From the NCBI GenBank assembly GCA_902477915.1, contig CABSJA010000003.1:5051-69050 (forward strand): 64,000 nt of DNA. Reading direction: 5' to 3'. The translations under genes and the position numbers were made by a program. The notes below the pieces were generated by a model. The model searched no databases. It was given only the letters and a program-made list of their open reading frames with translations, and was not told the DNA's origin. Shown in pieces: positions 1 to 8,593 of the stretch. Source of the stretch: an uncultured Veillonella sp. (lineage in GTDB: Bacteria > Bacillota > Negativicutes > Veillonellales > Veillonellaceae). Numbering within the stretch: the stretch's first letter is position 1; every line of letters starts with the position of its first letter.

Positions 1-2179
1 GTAAGTTCGTATGTTGATAGCTTTCATCAAGGGCACCTCGTTCTTTTTCAGCTTCGTCAACCCGTTTTTCAAGGTTTTCCAAGCTAGCTGTTAAGGAACG
101 AATTTGTTCTTCAATTTGCAATAGCTCTTGTTCAAGGCTAACCGCCTCTTCCTTACGGCTCAATACAGAGGCACGCTTACGCTTTGTAGCACCACCAGTT
201 AAAGAGCCACCAGGTTGGAATTGTTCCCCTGTAAGCGTAACGATACGCAATTGTTGATTATATTTTTTTTGCAGACCAATAGCATCATCCATGGAGGATA
301 CTACCAAGGTGCGCCCCAATAAGTATTGGAAAATATGAGCGTATGTATTATCAAAGGAAATACAATCAACAGCAGTGCCGATTACACAACTTTCATGTAA
401 AGCCGGCGTATCATAAGGTTTTCCTTTTACAGAATCCATCGGCAAGAAGGTTACGCGACCACCTTGGATAGATTTCAAATACTTAACGCCTTCGGCAGCA
501 GCGCGAGCAGTAGTGGTCACAACGTGGTTAACACTACCACCTAATGCCGTTTCGATAGCCGTAGTATATTTATCTTCTACCGTAAAGAGATCACCAACAG
601 CACCTGTAATTTGTTCGCGCCAAGATCCTTTACCGTTTAGGATATTCTTAGTACCTTCTAAATAGCCTTCATGTTGTTCTTCCCATTGGGCTAATAATTC
701 GATACGACCTTTAACACGTTGCTCTTGGGTACGTAATTTTTGTAATTCTTTGCGTTCTTCACGAACTTGTAAGGCTGCTTCTTTACCGCCATCAACGAGG
801 GCTTGTCGTTGTGCAGAAATAGCATTAAACTGTTGGCCTAATGTGTCAAATTCACCGCGAGCTGCTTGTAATTCACTATCTACGTGACCTATTTCAGCCT
901 TTAAAACCTCACATTGTTTTGTAGATTCTTCCTTACGAGCTTCTAAGCTACGAATACTAGCTTTTGCTGTTTCAATAGCGCTCACAAGTTCTAATTGATG
1001 TTGCTCAAAGGCTTCTCGATTAGACTGCAAGGACTGGAACTTTGCTTGCTCGGCACTAACATCTTCAACAGCTTTTTTATAATTCGCCTCTAACTCTTCT
1101 AGCTTAGATTCTTTCTCTACTAGTTGAGCACTTTCATCTTGAATCAATTGATTTAAAATGCGCAATTGTTGTTCTTCGCCCTTTTGCGTAGCTTCTAATT
1201 CGCTAATACGCATAGATGTTTCATCTAATTCACGACGAGCTGTCTTCAACTGCTCGTCTAACAGACGTAAATGACCTGCTAAACGTTCTTCATCACGTTG
1301 CTTTTCCGTATACTGAGCTTCCCACAACTTGAGTTGTTCTTGCTCTTTTGTTGATGTGGATTGCAAGGTATGACGGCGAGCTTCCAATTTAGACAATTCA
1401 GTTTGAAGCTCAATCTCTTCATCCTTAAATGCAATATTATCATTTTCAAAACGCGTTAATAAACGATCAGAGGTCTTATAATTGTGAAAGCCTAATGCCC
1501 CATCATAGTCGCGCTTTGTACGACTTAAGGTCATATACTTTTTAGTCTTTTCCGCCTTTTCAGACAAAGGTCCTAGTTGCTCTTCGATAGTAGCCATTAC
1601 GTCGCGTACGCGTTCCATATTTCGGTCTGTGCTAGCAATACGACGCAATGCATCTTCTTTATTGATTTTAAAACGAGAAATACCTGCTACATCTTCAAAG
1701 ATCAAACGACGCTCTTCAGGCTTTGAATTCAAAATAGCATCAATGCGGTTCTGACCGATAATAGCCATTGAGTCTTTCCCCAGGCCTGTATCAGCTAATA
1801 AAAGATGAATATCCTTTAAACGACAAGAGCGTTTATTGATAAGGAACTCACTTTCACCAGTACGATAAATACGGCGTGTAATAGCCACCTCAGCCATATC
1901 TACATCTAATTGTTGGTCACTATTGTCAAATACAAGTGTAACCTCAGCTGCACTCATTGGTTTACGTTTTTCCGTACCAGAGAAAATAATATCCTCTGCT
2001 TTTTGACCACGTAAGTTACGGACATTGGATTCCCCTAAAACCCATTTCATAGCATCCGTAATATTACTTTTACCACTTCCGTTAGGTCCAATAACGGCAG
2101 TCATTCCTGGCGAGAATTTTACAACCGTTTTATCTGCAAACGATTTAAAGCCCTTTAATTCTAACCGAAGTAATTGCAT
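1..2179 (-). CDS. smc: Chromosome segregation ATPase SMC, C-terminal part outside the window
   Basis: SMC is the core ATPase of bacterial condensin; it dimerises through its hinge and, with ScpA and ScpB, organises the nucleoid. The visible 726 residues start at an ATG preceded by AGGAGG. A Walker A motif GPNGSGKS lies at residues 31-38, a long charged coiled coil follows, then a hinge at about residues 510-660 ending in the typical GGSLTGG, then the returning coil. The second coil and the ABC signature/Walker B half lie beyond position 1. The gene follows the radical SAM gene at 3367 by 45 bases and may also have its own extended -10 promoter at 2224-2229. Confidence 0.97.
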   Translation of the reverse strand, partial: MQLLRLELKGFKSFADKTVVKFSPGMTAVIGPNGSGKSNITDAMKWVLGESNVRNLRGQKAEDIIFSGTEKRKPMSAAEVTLVFDNSDQQLDVDMAEVAITRRIYRTGESEFLINKRSCRLKDIHLLLADTGLGKDSMAIIGQNRIDAILNSKPEERRLIFEDVAGISRFKINKEDALRRIASTDRNMERVRDVMATIEEQLGPLSEKAEKTKKYMTLSRTKRDYDGALGFHNYKTSDRLLTRFENDNIAFKDEEIELQTELSKLEARRHTLQSTSTKEQEQLKLWEAQYTEKQRDEERLAGHLRLLDEQLKTARRELDETSMRISELEATQKGEEQQLRILNQLIQDESAQLVEKESKLEELEANYKKAVEDVSAEQAKFQSLQSNREAFEQHQLELVSAIETAKASIRSLEARKEESTKQCEVLKAEIGHVDSELQAARGEFDTLGQQFNAISAQRQALVDGGKEAALQVREERKELQKLRTQEQRVKGRIELLAQWEEQHEGYLEGTKNILNGKGSWREQITGAVGDLFTVEDKYTTAIETALGGSVNHVVTTTARAAAEGVKYLKSIQGGRVTFLPMDSVKGKPYDTPALHESCVIGTAVDCISFDNTYAHIFQYLLGRTLVVSSMDDAIGLQKKYNQQLRIVTLTGEQFQPGGSLTGGATKRKRASVLSRKEEAVSLEQELLQIEEQIRSLTASLENLEKRVDEAEKERGALDESYQHTNL

Positions 2180-2223
2180 GACTGCCTCCTTTCTACTAAC
2201 AACCCCGAATAATCATATCTTTT

Positions 2224-2229
2224 ATTATA
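2224..2229 (-). promoter_or_regulatory. Extended -10 promoter candidate for smc
   Basis: On the minus strand the bases read TGTTATAAT, a perfect -10 hexamer with the TGn extension. It overlaps the stop codon of the upstream radical SAM gene. No good -35 was seen, as is common for extended -10 promoters. It lies about 45 bases before the smc start. Confidence 0.45.
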
Positions 2230-3367
2230 ACATATATTGTAGGCCATCAATACAGCAACGAACAGTATTTCTCGTATTATCTTCACACCAATCTATGCTA
2301 AATTGAGGATACATTTCTTGAAAATATAAAATATTGCGATTTTTGAGACCTCGCACCTTTGATGTACTGCTTCTAGGATAAGAAATTACAATCCTATGTT
2401 TCATAAAAATATTACCACTATCCGAATAAAATCTACATCCTACCTTATGGGTATGGTAACAATCAAAATGAGAAAAATTGTAATCATTTTGCTTTCCTAA
2501 TAAATTTTCTGAAGAAAGATGTTCATCAATACATCTTTCAATACGTTGTTTATATTGTTCATTTACAACGAGCTCACCCATAGCAGGTTCATAGGGACCT
2601 GCTACCAAACTATTGCCTGAATCGAGCTCTTCCGTGCTTTGTAATCCTGTACGTATAACTTCAATATTATGTTCTTCAAACCATTCCTTTAAGAATGCAC
2701 AATATTTAATAGCTTGCTCAGTACTTAATGGCTCATATTCACCAGATCTATATTGATCTGCTAGTTCTGTATTTTCTATAACAAGAACAGGATAGATTCG
2801 AACAAAATCTGGTTCTAGTTTAACTACAGCAATAGCGGTTTCTAGAATGGTTTCCCAAGTTTCACCTTTTAATCCTGGTAAAAGCTGAACACCTACAGTC
2901 ATTCCACATTGCTTTAATCGCGCAACAGCATCTACTACCTCTTGTGCTGTGTGACCGCGCTTAGCATCGACTAAAATACCATCATTCATAGATTGTACGC
3001 CAAGCTCTACTGTTTTTACGCCATAGGATTGTAACAATGAGATAACCTCATCCCCAACAGCATCAGGCCGTGTAGAGCAACGTATACCATCGATTATGTC
3101 CTGTTGTAACATCTCATAAGCTGGTGCTAATAAGGTATGTTGCAAATCGCGATGAATGGCTGTAAAAGAGCCTCCATAAAAGGCGACCTCCCAAAACTTA
3201 TCATTTCGTTTTTTACCCATATAATCTGTAATCGTTTTTTTTATATAATCCGGTGTTAGGTGACTAATACCAGATTGGCCTGTAATACGGGACTGGTTAC
3301 AAAATGTACATACATAAGGACACCCTACATGAGGTATAAAAAAAGGTATCATACCAAATGGTTTCAT
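2225..3367 (-). CDS. Radical SAM protein of the Elp3/oxygen-independent coproporphyrinogen oxidase-like group
   Basis: This 380-residue protein has the radical SAM iron-sulfur motif CxxxCxxC at C16, C20 and C23 (CPYVCTFCNQ), followed by the family's YGGSFTA segment. Its layout matches the Elp3-like radical SAM proteins that Firmicutes often encode between rnc and smc, and that context is present here. The substrate is unknown. An in-frame GTG sits six bases upstream, but the ATG at 3367 is placed better behind AAGGAG. It is separated from rnc by a terminator, so it probably starts its own transcript with smc. Confidence 0.85.
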   Translation of the reverse strand: MKPFGMIPFFIPHVGCPYVCTFCNQSRITGQSGISHLTPDYIKKTITDYMGKKRNDKFWEVAFYGGSFTAIHRDLQHTLLAPAYEMLQQDIIDGIRCSTRPDAVGDEVISLLQSYGVKTVELGVQSMNDGILVDAKRGHTAQEVVDAVARLKQCGMTVGVQLLPGLKGETWETILETAIAVVKLEPDFVRIYPVLVIENTELADQYRSGEYEPLSTEQAIKYCAFLKEWFEEHNIEVIRTGLQSTEELDSGNSLVAGPYEPAMGELVVNEQYKQRIERCIDEHLSSENLLGKQNDYNFSHFDCYHTHKVGCRFYSDSGNIFMKHRIVISYPRSSTSKVRGLKNRNILYFQEMYPQFSIDWCEDNTRNTVRCCIDGLQYML

Positions 3368-3416
3368 AGTCACTCTCCTTTCTTATATAAAATAAACTCA
3401 GCCAAAACCTTTTATA

Positions 3417-3471
3417 TTAATATATTAATATCCATGTATTTAATCCTTATGATATGTAATTAATATATTAA
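3417..3471. repeat. Two copies of the palindrome TTAATATATTAA
   Basis: The 12-base perfect palindrome TTAATATATTAA occurs at 3417-3428 and again at 3460-3471. The copies are 43 bases apart, close to four helical turns. They lie in the AT-rich gap upstream of the radical SAM and smc genes. They could be paired operator sites, but such sequences also arise by chance in AT-rich DNA. Confidence 0.35.
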
Positions 3472-3540
3472 GATATAAGGCTTTCGATACAACGATTATA
3501 AGATAAATATATTTACTATTCTATATACTATTATACAGAA

Positions 3541-3562
3541 AAAAGCGCCATTAGGCGCTTTT
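3541..3562 (-). terminator. Rho-independent terminator after rnc
   Basis: AAAAGCGCC and GGCGCTTTT form a nine-base stem around a four-base loop directly after the rnc stop codon. A T-run follows on the minus strand. It ends the fapR-to-rnc operon. Confidence 0.85.
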
Positions 3563-4300
3563 CTATTTGGCCATTAACTTTTCTAACGTTAATTGAGCCG
3601 CATGTTGTTCTGCAATTTTTTTACTTTTACCAGAGCCGGCCTCGTAAGTAACACCATTGATTTCGACCACCATATGGAAGGTCTTAGCATGGTCGGGACC
3701 ACTTTCACTGAGCAAACGATAGACGATATGTTTATCACCATCCCGTTGCACATATTCTTGTAACAAGGTTTTATAATCCTTGCCCCGTTTACCTTCTAAA
3801 GCTTGCTTGATATAAGTAATGAGATGTTTTAAAACGAAGTTCATTGCCGTTTGGTAATCTGTAGAAATATAGATAGCACCAATGAGAGACTCAAAGGTAT
3901 CCGCTAAAATAGAATTACGATTATTGCCACCAGAAGCACTTTCACCATGACCGAGCAATAAATATTGCCCCAATTGCAAAGAACGACTTACAGATGCTAA
4001 AGAATCTTCACACACTGTAGCGGCCTTAATTTTCGTCAAATTACCTTCGGCCATGTCTGGATATGTCTTAAATAGGTATTCCCCAATAATAAGATCCAAA
4101 ACAGCATCGCCTAAAAACTCTAATCGCTGATTGTGATTAATATGCTTTGATTTATGTTCATTCGCATAAGATGTATGTGTAAAAGCACAATCTAAAATGG
4201 ATATATCTGACACAGGTATGTCTAAACGAGCAACAAGCCCATGAAGAGATTCTTCACGAGCTTGTGTCATCTTACTCTTATGCGCTTCAACAGCTACCAT
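3563..4300 (-). CDS. rnc: Ribonuclease III
   Basis: RNase III cleaves double-stranded RNA in rRNA processing and mRNA decay. The 245-residue protein has the signature NQRLEFLGDAVLDL at about residues 57-70 with the catalytic acidic residues, a helical endonuclease domain to about residue 165, and a C-terminal double-stranded RNA-binding domain. Length is normal for the family. Its ATG overlaps the fabF stop codon (TAATG), so translation is probably coupled. An internal ATG at residue 11 is a possible alternative start. It is the last gene of the fatty-acid operon. Confidence 0.95.
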   Translation of the reverse strand: MVAVEAHKSKMTQAREESLHGLVARLDIPVSDISILDCAFTHTSYANEHKSKHINHNQRLEFLGDAVLDLIIGEYLFKTYPDMAEGNLTKIKAATVCEDSLASVSRSLQLGQYLLLGHGESASGGNNRNSILADTFESLIGAIYISTDYQTAMNFVLKHLITYIKQALEGKRGKDYKTLLQEYVQRDGDKHIVYRLLSESGPDHAKTFHMVVEINGVTYEAGSGKSKKIAEQHAAQLTLEKLMAK

Positions 4301-5544
4301 TAGCCTTCATAACGGCGTACGCAAAGTGTACCGTTATGACCACCAAAACCGAAAGAGTTGGAAAGAGCACATTTAACTTGAAGGTCACGTGCACCTTCGC
4401 GAACATAGTCAAGATCCAAACCTTCATCAGGGTTGTCACAGTTGATTGTAGGATGAACTTTGCCAGTTTCGATAGCCATCGCCATAACGATAGTTTCGAT
4501 AGCACCAGCAGCACCTAACAAGTGACCTGTCATGGATTTTGTAGAGTTAACAGCGATGTCTTTAGCATGATCGCCGAATAATTCTTTAATAGCCAATGTT
4601 TCATTTTTGTCATTAAGGCCAGTAGATGTACCATGAGCATTGATGTAGTTAACGTCTTTAGGATCGATACCTGCATCTTTAATTGCTAATTCCATACATT
4701 TACGAGCTTGTACACCACCTGGAGCTGGTGCAGTAATGTGGTAAGCATCGCCATTAGTACCATAACCTACAACTTCAGCGTAGATATGAGCACCACGAGC
4801 TTTTGCGTGTTCTAATTCTTCAAGAACAACGATACCAGAACCTTCACCCATTACGAAACCATCGCGATCGCGGTCAAATGGACGAGATGCTTTTGTTGGT
4901 TCGTCATTGCGTGTAGACATAGCTTTCATAGCTGCGAAACCAGCTACAGCTGCAGGAGATACAGCCGCTTCAGTACCACCGGCAAACATAATATCAGCAT
5001 CACCACGTTGGATAATACGGAAAGCATCGCCAATAGCATTTGTACCAGAAGTACAAGCTGTTACGTCTGTAATAACAGGACCTTTAAGGCCAAGACGGAT
5101 GGATACACGTGCAGATGTCATATTGGCAATCATCATAGGAACTGCAAATGGACTTACACGGCCAGGACCTTTTTCGAATAATGTTTCATATACTTCATGG
5201 ATGGAGTCGATACCGCCAATACCAGTACCAACTACAGTACCACAACGATCTAAATCTTGTTTATCTAAATCAAGATCAGCATCTTCACAAGCAAGAACAG
5301 CAGCACCGATAGCCAATTCTACAGAACGGTCCATACGACGAGCTTCTTTCTTGTCTACGCCATAGTTTGTAACATCAAAATCTTTTACTTCACCAGCAAT
5401 ACGCGTTGCATAGTCAGATGCATCAAAGCGTGTAATTGGCCCAATACCAGATTGACCTGCCAATAACGCATTGTAAAAGTTCTCTTTACCGATACCTACA
5501 GGAGTCACTGCCCCTAAGCCAGTAATTACTACACGTTTTTCCAA
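4300..5544 (-). CDS. fabF: Beta-ketoacyl-ACP synthase II
   Basis: FabF condenses malonyl-ACP with a growing acyl-ACP in type II fatty-acid synthesis. The 414-residue protein has the complete thiolase-fold active site: Cys164 (TACTSGTNA), His304 (NAHGTSTGLND) and His341 (KSMTGHLLGAAGA). The only well placed start is a TTG at 5544 behind a GAGGTGG ribosome site; no nearby ATG fits. It lies 36 bases after the FabK-like oxidoreductase and overlaps rnc by one base. Confidence 0.97.
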   Translation of the reverse strand: MEKRVVITGLGAVTPVGIGKENFYNALLAGQSGIGPITRFDASDYATRIAGEVKDFDVTNYGVDKKEARRMDRSVELAIGAAVLACEDADLDLDKQDLDRCGTVVGTGIGGIDSIHEVYETLFEKGPGRVSPFAVPMMIANMTSARVSIRLGLKGPVITDVTACTSGTNAIGDAFRIIQRGDADIMFAGGTEAAVSPAAVAGFAAMKAMSTRNDEPTKASRPFDRDRDGFVMGEGSGIVVLEELEHAKARGAHIYAEVVGYGTNGDAYHITAPAPGGVQARKCMELAIKDAGIDPKDVNYINAHGTSTGLNDKNETLAIKELFGDHAKDIAVNSTKSMTGHLLGAAGAIETIVMAMAIETGKVHPTINCDNPDEGLDLDYVREGARDLQVKCALSNSFGFGGHNGTLCVRRYEG

Positions 5545-5580
5545 TTATTCCACCTCTTATAGCTATACAGCCCTTTTAAA

Positions 5581-6537
5581 TTAATCAATCTCTGCTACTT
5601 GCTGTTTTAGTTGAGCAAAGATATCTTTAACTGGCATAATCTTGTCGACTTTTCTCATATTATTGCCAGAGAACACCAAACCTGTTTCCACATCACCTTG
5701 TTGTGCACGAGAAAGAGCACGGATGATACAGAATTTATGGGAACAATGTTTCAAACAGTTATCACACACCGTTGGAGGTGCTACAGTACCGTCTAATACA
5801 GATTCAGCAAATTTATTTTTAATTGCTTGTCCAGGCAAACCTACAGGACTTTGAATTAATACAATATCCTCAGGATTAGTAGCCCGTACATACATTTTTT
5901 TCAATTCGTCAGATGCATTACATTCATCAGAAGCAGCAAAACGGCTACCCATTTGAACGCCACTAGCACCTAATTTCAACATTTCTACGATGTCACGACC
6001 ATCAAGAACACCACCAGCACCAATAACTGGAATGTTTTTAACAGCAGCTACAACCTCTGGAACGATTTCTCGAGCGGAACGATCCGTCCCCAAGTGGCCA
6101 CCAGCTTCGCAGCCTTCTACGATTACTGCTGCTGCACCTAAACCTTCAGAAATGCGAGCTAATTTTGCGGACGAAACAATTGGTACAATTGGCGTACCAG
6201 ACTCTTTGCCCATTGCGAACATATCTCTTGAAAAACCAGCACCTGCTACTACAAGATCAATGCCTTCTTCGATGGCAGTCTTTACTAAACCAGCAAATTG
6301 AGTTGCTGCTACCATCGCATTTATACCAATAATACCCGTAGGTGATAATTTTCTAGCTAATTGTATTTCGTATCGTAATTCATCAAACGGCAAACCGGAT
6401 GCTGCAATAAGGCCGATACCACCTTCATTTGCAACGGCTGCCGCCAAGCGAGCTGTAGACAATCTAATCGCCATACCACCTTGAATAATAGGTACTTTGG
6501 CCACTAGATTCCCAATGCGAAGTTCAGGGAGCTTCAC
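5581..6537 (-). CDS. FabK/nitronate monooxygenase-family flavin oxidoreductase with a cysteine-rich tail
   Basis: This 318-residue protein belongs to the FMN-dependent TIM-barrel family that includes FabK and nitronate monooxygenase. It shows the N-terminal PIIQGGMA segment and the phosphate-binding AGGVLDG and GVQMGSRF motifs. Unlike the two other family members in this window it carries a cysteine cluster near residue 260 (CDNCLKHCSHKFC), which might bind metal. I start it at the GTG at 6537, eight bases after AGGAGG; a TTG at 6543 is too close to that site. It lies between acpP and fabF, so a role in lipid synthesis is likely, but its substrate is unknown. Confidence 0.8.
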   Translation of the reverse strand: MKLPELRIGNLVAKVPIIQGGMAIRLSTARLAAAVANEGGIGLIAASGLPFDELRYEIQLARKLSPTGIIGINAMVAATQFAGLVKTAIEEGIDLVVAGAGFSRDMFAMGKESGTPIVPIVSSAKLARISEGLGAAAVIVEGCEAGGHLGTDRSAREIVPEVVAAVKNIPVIGAGGVLDGRDIVEMLKLGASGVQMGSRFAASDECNASDELKKMYVRATNPEDIVLIQSPVGLPGQAIKNKFAESVLDGTVAPPTVCDNCLKHCSHKFCIIRALSRAQQGDVETGLVFSGNNMRKVDKIMPVKDIFAQLKQQVAEID

Positions 6538-6561
6538 TATCAAATCCTCCTGTAAATAAAA

Positions 6562-6593
6562 CCGGTTGGGAGGCCACTCGGCCTCCCGTACGG
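6562..6593 (-). terminator. GC-rich hairpin after acpP, probable attenuator within the fab operon
   Basis: GGGAGGCC at 6568-6575 pairs with GGCCTCCC at 6580-6587 around a four-base loop. Outer bases can extend the stem, and TTTTATTT follows on the minus strand. It lies in the 77-base gap after acpP. It could stop part of the transcripts or protect the 3' end of the acpP message, giving more ACP than the downstream enzymes. Confidence 0.6.
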
Positions 6594-6614
6594 CTGAATT
6601 GTCAGCTTTACAGC

Positions 6615-6845
6615 TTATTTAGCAGAATCAATATATTCTACTGTATCCTTAACGGTTTTGATTTTTTCTGCAACATCGTCAGGGATTTCAACATTGAATT
6701 CTTCTTCGAATGCCATGATCAATTCAACGATATCTAAGGAGTCAGCGCCTAAGTCGTCGATGAATGTAGAATCAATGGTAACTTCAGCTTCATCAACGCC
6801 TAATTGTTCCACAACGATTGCTTTTACTTTATCGAAAGTGTTCAT
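6615..6845 (-). CDS. acpP: Acyl carrier protein
   Basis: ACP carries the growing acyl chain on a phosphopantetheine arm. The 76-residue acidic protein has the attachment site GADSLDIVE with Ser36. I start it at the ATG at 6845, which sits behind a very strong AAAGGAGGTGA ribosome site. An in-frame ATG at 6866 overlaps that site and is unlikely. The strong ribosome site and the hairpin after the gene fit the need for large amounts of ACP. Confidence 0.98.
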   Translation of the reverse strand: MNTFDKVKAIVVEQLGVDEAEVTIDSTFIDDLGADSLDIVELIMAFEEEFNVEIPDDVAEKIKTVKDTVEYIDSAK

Positions 6846-6896
6846 TGGTGGTTCACCTCCTTTCAAAGTGTATTTATATATAGTCTAATTTTGAAA

Positions 6897-7640
6897 CTAC
6901 ATCACCATACCGCCATCTACATTGATGACTTGGCCTGTAATATAGTTAGCAAAATCGCTAGCAAGGAATGTTGCTACTGTTGCTACTTCTTCAGCATTAG
7001 CCATACGACCCAATGGAATTTCTGCAACCATAGCTTCTTTAACTTTTTCTGGTAATACATCAGTCATATCAGTATTGATAAATCCTGGTGCAATAGCATT
7101 AACAGTAATGCCACGACTTGCTAATTCTTTAGCACAGGATTTAGTAAAACCAATTACACCAGCTTTAGATGCTGCATAGTTAGTTTGACCCGCATTACCC
7201 ATAACGCCTACAACAGATGTCATATTGATAATATGACCAGAACGTTGTTTCATCATGATTTTAGATACTGCTTTAGTTACTAAATATACACCTTTAAGGT
7301 TGATATCTATAACAGCATCAAAATCTTCGTCTTTCATACGCATCAATAAACCATCACGCGTAATCCCCGCATTATTTACGAGAATATCAATGTGACCAAA
7401 CTCTTTATGAGCTTCTTCCACCATAGCTGCAACTTCATCAGCATTAGCTACATTGGCTTTAATTTTAATGGCTTTACGGCCTAAAGCTTGTACAGCTTCA
7501 ACAGTTTCTTGAGCTGCACCTTCGCTACCGCTATAGTTAACGACCACATCAGCACCAGATTGTGCTAAATTGATAGCTACAGCGCGACCAATGCCACGGG
7601 ATGCGCCAGTTACAATGGCTACTTTACCCTCTAAATGCAT
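6897..7640 (-). CDS. fabG: 3-oxoacyl-ACP reductase
   Basis: FabG reduces beta-ketoacyl-ACP with NADPH in each elongation cycle. The 247-residue protein is a classical short-chain dehydrogenase: the cofactor motif TGASRGIG lies at residues 11-18, NNAG near residue 90, and the catalytic Ser142, Tyr155 and Lys159 follow. The C terminus ends in the typical TGQVINVDGG. The gene begins one base after the fabD stop codon, behind AAAGGGG. Confidence 0.97.
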   Translation of the reverse strand: MHLEGKVAIVTGASRGIGRAVAINLAQSGADVVVNYSGSEGAAQETVEAVQALGRKAIKIKANVANADEVAAMVEEAHKEFGHIDILVNNAGITRDGLLMRMKDEDFDAVIDINLKGVYLVTKAVSKIMMKQRSGHIINMTSVVGVMGNAGQTNYAASKAGVIGFTKSCAKELASRGITVNAIAPGFINTDMTDVLPEKVKEAMVAEIPLGRMANAEEVATVATFLASDFANYITGQVINVDGGMVM

Positions 7641-7641
7641 T

Positions 7642-8583
7642 TTATCGAACCCCTTTCAAAAATTCAAGCGTTTTCTCTAAGGATGCAATGTCTTCAACAT
7701 TGGCTAATTCCATATCTTTATTGATCTTTTTAGTAAAGCCAGTAAGTACTTTACCAGGACCTACTTCAACGAATCGAGTTACACCAAAGTTAACCATTTC
7801 AGCTACGCAATCTTCCCACAATACAGGATTTGCAGCTTGTGTAACTAAGGATTCTTTAATATCGTTTGCATTAGTCAAAATTTTACCTGTCACATTTGCC
7901 ACTACAGGAATTTGAGCATCGCTCACTTGGATTTTATCCAACTCTTCTTTTAAACGTAGAGCTGCAGGTTCCATCAAACGGCTGTGGAATGGAGCACTTA
8001 CAGGAAGCATAACAGCACGTTTTGCACCGGCTTCTTTCATCTTTTCTGCTGCAGTTTCTACCGCTGCTGTTTCACCAGCAATAACAATTTGACCTGGGCA
8101 GTTGAAGTTAACTGCTTGCACAGAACCAACAGAATCGTTAACCTCTTTACAAATTTCTACAACTTGTTCACGAGGTAAAGCTAGAATTGCTGCCATAGCA
8201 CCTTTGCCCAATGGCACAGCTTCTTGCATATATTCACCGCGTTTATGAACAACATACACAGCATCTTTAAAATTCAATACACCTGCCGCTACAAGAGCAC
8301 TGTATTCACCAAGACTATGACCACCTACGATATCAGGTGTAAAGCCTTGTTCTTTAAGAACTTCATAGCAAGCTACAGATGCAGTTAAGATAGCCGGTTG
8401 TGTATTAGCAGTTTTAACAAGTTCAGTATCAGGGCCTTCAAAGCACAATTTGGAAATAGAATAACCAAGCGCTTCGTCAGCTTCTTCAAAACGTTGTTTC
8501 ACAATAGGATATGCATTGTACAAATCTTGTAACATGCCTACTTTTTGGGAACCTTGACCAGGAAAAACAAATGCCGTTTTCAT
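7642..8583 (-). CDS. fabD: Malonyl-CoA:ACP transacylase
   Basis: FabD loads malonate from CoA onto ACP. The 313-residue protein starts with the family hallmark MKTAFVFPGQGSQ and has the nucleophile Ser90 in GGHSLGEYSA and the catalytic His200 in VSAPFH. I chose the ATG at 8583, behind AAGGAGG. A TTG at 8604 would overlap the end of fabK and has no comparable ribosome site. Confidence 0.97.
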   Translation of the reverse strand: MKTAFVFPGQGSQKVGMLQDLYNAYPIVKQRFEEADEALGYSISKLCFEGPDTELVKTANTQPAILTASVACYEVLKEQGFTPDIVGGHSLGEYSALVAAGVLNFKDAVYVVHKRGEYMQEAVPLGKGAMAAILALPREQVVEICKEVNDSVGSVQAVNFNCPGQIVIAGETAAVETAAEKMKEAGAKRAVMLPVSAPFHSRLMEPAALRLKEELDKIQVSDAQIPVVANVTGKILTNANDIKESLVTQAANPVLWEDCVAEMVNFGVTRFVEVGPGKVLTGFTKKINKDMELANVEDIASLEKTLEFLKGVR

Positions 8584-8593
8584 AAGGGCCTCC

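Noticed and set aside
4907..5365. Plus-strand open frame of 152 codons inside fabF
   Set aside because: It is an antisense shadow of a clearly coding gene, with low-complexity composition, no ribosome site and no family resemblance.
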